64,000 bases of DNA from Prosopocoilus inquinatus (Eukaryota > Arthropoda > Insecta > Coleoptera > Lucanidae), in NCBI GenBank assembly GCA_036172665.1, contig CM069873.1:45230001-45294000 (forward strand), read 5' to 3'. Below are positions 59,873 to 64,000 of the stretch, piece after piece. Every line of letters begins with the position of its first letter. Positions within the stretch are counted from its first letter, which is position 1. The notes under the pieces were generated by a model. That model did no database searches and had not been told where the DNA came from. It saw only the letters and a program-made list of their open reading frames with translations. The position numbers were made by a program, and so were the translations under genes.

Positions 59873-61467
59873 CGTTGTTCCTGTGATGTATCTAATCGAT
59901 CCTTACTCATCTATCATGTTATTTGACGTTTGGAAGCACTCCGGTAACTTTGATTTGAGATACGAAGTTCTCGGGCGCAGCTGAAGCTAGAAATAGTTTT
60001 AAACGAAACAACACGCATTAGCGTTGTTCCTGTGACGTATCTAATCGATCCTTACTCATCTATCATGTTATTTGACGTTTGGATGGGCTCCAGTAACCCT
60101 GATGTGAGAAACGAAGTTCTCGGACGCAGCAGAAGCTGGAAATAGTTTTAAATGAAACAACACGCATTAGCGTTGTTCCTGTGATGTATCTAATCGATCC
60201 TTACTCACCCATCATGTTATTTGACGTTTGGATGGACTCCAGTATCTCTGATGTGAGATACAAAGTTCTAGGACGCAGCAGAAGTTGGAAATAGTTTTAA
60301 ACGAAACAACAAGTATTAGCGTTGTTCCTGTGATGTATCTAATCGATCCTTACTCATCTATCATGTTATTTGACGTTTGGATGGACTCCAGTAACTCTGA
60401 TGTGAGATACGAAATTTTCGGAAGCAGCAGAAGCTGGAAATAGTTTTAAATGAAACAACACGCATTAGCGTTGTTCCTGTGCTGTATCTAATCGATCCTT
60501 ACTCATCTATCATGTTATTTGACGTTTGGATGGACTCCAGTAACTCTGATGTGAGATACAAAGTTTTCGGACGCAGCAGAAGCTGGAAATAGTTTTAAAC
60601 GAAACAACACGCATTACCGTTGTTCCTGTGATGTATCTAATTGATCCTTACTCATCTATCATGTTATTTGGCGTTTCGATTAACTCCAGTAACTCTGATG
60701 TGAGATACGAAGCTTTCGGACGCAGCAGAAGCTGGAAATAGTTTTGAACGAAACAACACGTATTAGCGTTGTTCCTGTGATGTACCGAATCGATCCTTAC
60801 TTTGCTACTATGTTATTTGACGTTTCGATGGACTACAGTAACTCTAATTTGAGATACGAAATTTTCGGACGCAGCAGAAGCTGGAAATAGTTTTAAACGA
60901 AACAACACGTATTAGCATTGTTCCTGTGATGTATCTAATCGATCCTTACTCATCTATAATGTTATTTGACGTTTCGATGGACTCTAGTAACTCTGATGTG
61001 AGATACGAAGTTTTTGGACGCAGCAGGAGCTGAAAATAGTTTTAAACGAAACAACACGCATTAGCGTTGTTCCTGTGCTGTATCTAATCGATCCTTACTT
61101 ATCTATCATGTTATTTGACGTTTCGATGGACTCCAGTAACTCTGATGTGAGATACAAAGTTCTCGGACGCAGCAGAAGCTGGAAATAGTTTTGAACGAAG
61201 CAACACGTATTAGCGTTGTTCCTGTGATGTATCTAATCGATCCTTAATCATCTATCATGTTATTTGACGTTTGGATGGACTCCAGTAACTCTGATGTGAG
61301 ATACAAAGTTTTCGGACGCAGCAGAAGCTGGAAATAGTTTTAAACGAAACAACACGCATTAGCGTTGTTCCTGTGATGTATCTAATCGATCCTTACTCAT
61401 CTATCATGTTATTTGGCGTTTCGATGGACTCCAGTAACTTTGATGTGAGATTCGAAGATCTCGGACG
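59873..61467 (+). repeat. 17-mer higher-order repeat, copy 1
   Basis: Matches 62406-64000 at a constant 2533-bp offset (17 x 149). Shared private variants: TTTGGAAGCACTCCGG, GATTAACTCC, GTACCGAATCG and GAAGATCTCGG. The CCCTGATGTGAGAAACG variant also recurs at +1490 and +1043 bp, showing sub-periods of 10 and 7 monomers. Confidence 0.85.
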
Positions 61468-62405
61468 CAGCTGAAGCTGGAAATAGTTTTAAAAGAAACA
61501 ACACGCATTAGCGTTGTTCCTGTGCTGTATCTAATCGATCCTTACTTATCTATCATGTTATTTGACGTTTGGATGGACTCCAGTAACCCTGATGTGAGAA
61601 ACGAAGTTCTCGGACGCAGCAGAAGCTGGAAATAGTTTTAAATGAAACAACACGCATTAGCGTTGTTCCTGTGATGTATCTAATCGATCCTTACTCACCC
61701 ATCATGTTATTTGACGTTTGGATGGACTCCAGTAACTCTGATGTGAGATACAAAGTTCTAGGACGCAGCAGAAGCTGGAAATAGTTTTAAACGAAACAAC
61801 ACGTATTAGTGTTGTTCCAGTGATGTATCTAATCGATCCTTACTCATCTATCATGTTATTTGACGTTTGGATGGACTCCAGTAACTCTGATATGAGATAC
61901 GAAATTTTCGGACGCAGCAGAAGCTGGAAATAGTTTTAAATGAAACAACACGCATTATCGTTGTTCCTGTGCTATATCTAATCGATCCTTACTCATCTAT
62001 CATGTTATTTGACGTTTGGATGGACTCCAGTAACTCTGATGTGAGATACAAAGTTCTCGGACGCAGCAGGAGCTGGAAATAGTTTTAAACGAAACAACAC
62101 GCATTAGCGTTGTTCCTGTGCTGTATCTAATCGATCCTTACTTATCTATCATGTTATTTGACGTTTCGATGGACTCCAGTAACTCTGATGTGAGATACAA
62201 AGTTCTCGGACACAGCAGAAGCTGGAAATAGTTTTGAACGAAACAACACGTATTAGCGTTGTTCCTGTGATGTATCTAATCGATCCTTACTCATCTATCA
62301 TGTTATTTGACGTTTGGATGGACTCCAGTAACTCTGATGTGAGATACAAAGTTTTCGGACGCAGCAGAAGCTGAAAATAGTTTTAAACGAAACAACACGC
62401 ATTAC

Positions 62406-64000
62406 CGTTGTTCCTGTGATGTATCTAATCGATCCTTACTCATCTATCATGTTATTTGACGTTTGGAAGCACTCCGGTAACTTTGATTTGAGATACGAAT
62501 TTCTCGGGCGCAGCTGAAGCTAGAAATAGTTTTAAACGAAACAACACGCATTAGCGTTGTTCCTGTGACGTATCTAATCGATCCTTACTCATCTATCATG
62601 TTATTTGACGTTTGGATGGGCTCCAGTAACCCTGATGTGAGAAACGAAGTTCTCGGACGCAGCAGAAGCTGGAAATAGTTTTAAATGAAACAACACGCAT
62701 TAGCGTTGTTCCTGTGATGTATCTAATCGATCCTTACTCACCCATCATGTTATTTGACGTTTGGATGGACTCCAGTATCTCTGATGTGAGATACAAAGTT
62801 CTAGGACGCAGCAGAAGTTGGAAATAGTTTTAAACGAAACAACAAGTATTAGCGTTGTTCCTGTGATGTATCTAATCGATCCTTACTCATCTATCATGTT
62901 ATTTGACGTTTGGATGGACTCCAGTAACTCTGATGTGAGATACGAAATTTTCGGAAGCAGCAGAAGCTGGAAATAGTTTTAAATGAAACAACACGCATTA
63001 GCGTTGTTCCTGTGCTGTATCTAATCGATCCTTACTCATCTATCATGTTATTTGACGTTTGGATGGACTCCAGTAACTCTGATGTGAGATACAAAGTTTT
63101 CGGACGCAGCAGAAGCTGGAAATAGTTTTAAACGAAACAACACGCATTACCGTTGTTCCTGTGATGTATCTAATTGATCCTTACTCATCTATCATGTTAT
63201 TTGGCGTTTCGATTAACTCCAGTAACTCTGATGTGAGATACGAAGTTTTCGGACGCAGCAGAAGCTGGAAATAGTTTTGAACGAAACAACACGTATTAGC
63301 GTTGTTCCTGTGATGTACCGAATCGATCCTTACTTTGCTACTATGTTATTTGACGTTTCGATGGACTACAGTAACTCTAATTTGAGATACGAAATTTTCG
63401 GACGCAGCAGAAGCTGGAAATAGTTTTAAACGAAACAACACGTATTAGCATTGTTCCTGTGATGTATCTAATCGATCCTTACTCATCTATAATGTTATTT
63501 GACGTTTCGATGGACTCTAGTAACTCTGATGTGAGATACGAAGTTTTTGGACGCAGCAGGAGCTGAAAATAGTTTTAAACGAAACAACACGCATTAGCGT
63601 TGTTCCTGTGCTGTATCTAATCGATCCTTACTTATCTATCATGTTATTTGACGTTTCGATGGACTCCAGTAACTCTGATGTGAGATACAAAGTTCTCGGA
63701 CGCAGCAGAAGCTGGAAATAGTTTTGAACGAAGCAACACGTATTAGCGTTGTTCCTGTGATGTATCTAATCGATCCTTAATCATCTATCATGTTATTTGA
63801 CGTTTGGATGGACTCCAGTAACTCTGATGTGAGATACAAAGTTTTCGGACGCAGCAGAAGCTGGAAATAGTTTTAAACGAAACAACACGCATTAGCGTTG
63901 TTCCTGTGATGTATCTAATCGATCCTTACTCATCTATCATGTTATTTGGCGTTTCGATGGACTCCAGTAACTTTGATGTGAGATACGAAGATCTCGGACG
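62406..64000 (+). repeat. 17-mer higher-order repeat, copy 2 (cut by window end)
   Basis: Second copy of 59873-61467, still matching at the last base of the window, so the true repeat length is not bounded here. Confidence 0.85.

Larger units (their letters stand above)
34658..64000 (+). repeat. Satellite DNA array, 148-149-bp monomer
   Basis: More than 29 kb (about 197 monomers) of uninterrupted head-to-tail repeats extending past the right edge. Landmarks per monomer in order: TTATTTGACGTTTCGATGGA, CTCCAGTAACTCTGATGTGA, GATACGAAGTTCTCGGACGC, AGCAGAAGCTGGAAATAGTT, AACGAAACAACACG, TAGCGTTGTTCCTGTGATGT, ATCTAA(C/T)CGATC. Period measured at successive TTATTTGACG sites: 148, 148, 149, 148, 149. 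AACAAC and GTTGTT form a dyad in each monomer. Small open frames inside are by-products. The first monomer begins at CGATCTTTACTATC within the truncated Gypsy fragment. Its length and homogeneity fit pericentromeric or similar heterochromatin, which is inference. Confidence 0.97.
37921..64000 (+). repeat. Satellite subfamily II (array interior)
   Basis: Monomers with the centre CGTATTAGCG or CGCATTAGCG and the tail TAATCGATCCTTACT(T/C)AT. The switch from subfamily I occurs at one monomer border near 37920. All three higher-order duplications lie in this part. Confidence 0.85.

Noticed and set aside
34700..64000. Hammerhead ribozyme in the satellite (CTGATG... with GAAAC)
   Set aside because: The core reads CTGATGTGAG, not CTGANGA, and the following segments do not form stem II.
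34700..64000. CENP-B box in the satellite (TTTCGATGGACTCCAGT)
   Set aside because: It has TTCG and the central A but lacks the essential CGGG.
34700..64000. CRISPR-like array
   Set aside because: Contiguous tandem monomers without unique spacers, in a eukaryotic context.

Overview
The window reads as an insect nuclear genome, probably a beetle although the order is inferred. The evidence is a tandem cluster of insect-type odorant receptor (7tm_6) genes with short phase-conserved exons, several classes of eukaryotic transposons nested in one another, and more than 29 kb of 149-bp satellite DNA. There is no prokaryotic-style operon.

Layout. Four related receptor loci lie on the minus strand: A (1-1228, continuing past the left edge), B (3422-6331), C (7200-28114, stretched to about 21 kb by insertions) and D (30459-32677). 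They share an eight-exon plan. Exons 2, 3, 5, 6, 7 and 8 have near-identical lengths (235, 173, 220, 102, 156, 60 nt) and shared intron phases, so single lesions can be placed by arithmetic. Every locus carries at least one frame-breaking lesion. B has a single extra T. D is clearly dead, with a 74-bp-arm palindrome inside exon 1. A is very likely dead, and C is damaged.

Transposons. A hAT-like element with a nested MITE lies between A and B (1990-3173). A palindromic array of a 310-bp unit fills intron 2 of C. Intron 1 of C holds a Penelope-like element (about 13586-27152, 12-bp flanking repeats) whose terminal repeats carry hammerhead ribozyme motifs. It is split by a roughly 5-kb block (itself containing a 2-kb foldback, two PIF/Harbinger-type MITEs, one Tc1-type MITE and a fourth, divergent hammerhead) and by a BEL/Pao retrotransposon (20896-26571, target duplication ATGAT) inserted exactly in the endonuclease reading frame. 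Next to the satellite are two opposed Ty3/Gypsy fragments (33191-34657).

Satellite. From about 34658 to the right edge the DNA is an uninterrupted head-to-tail array of 148-149-bp monomers. An edge subfamily (to about 37920) gives way to a second subfamily. This one carries nested higher-order duplications: a 4-mer (596 bp), a 17-mer (2533 bp) and a 32-mer (4767 bp). The window therefore spans the edge between a decaying chemoreceptor cluster and satellite heterochromatin.

The most noteworthy signals are the two unrelated hammerhead ribozyme sequences with self-complementary stem III, the template-switch-like palindrome in receptor D, the recurrent indels at one codon in three receptor paralogues, and the multi-scale satellite duplications.
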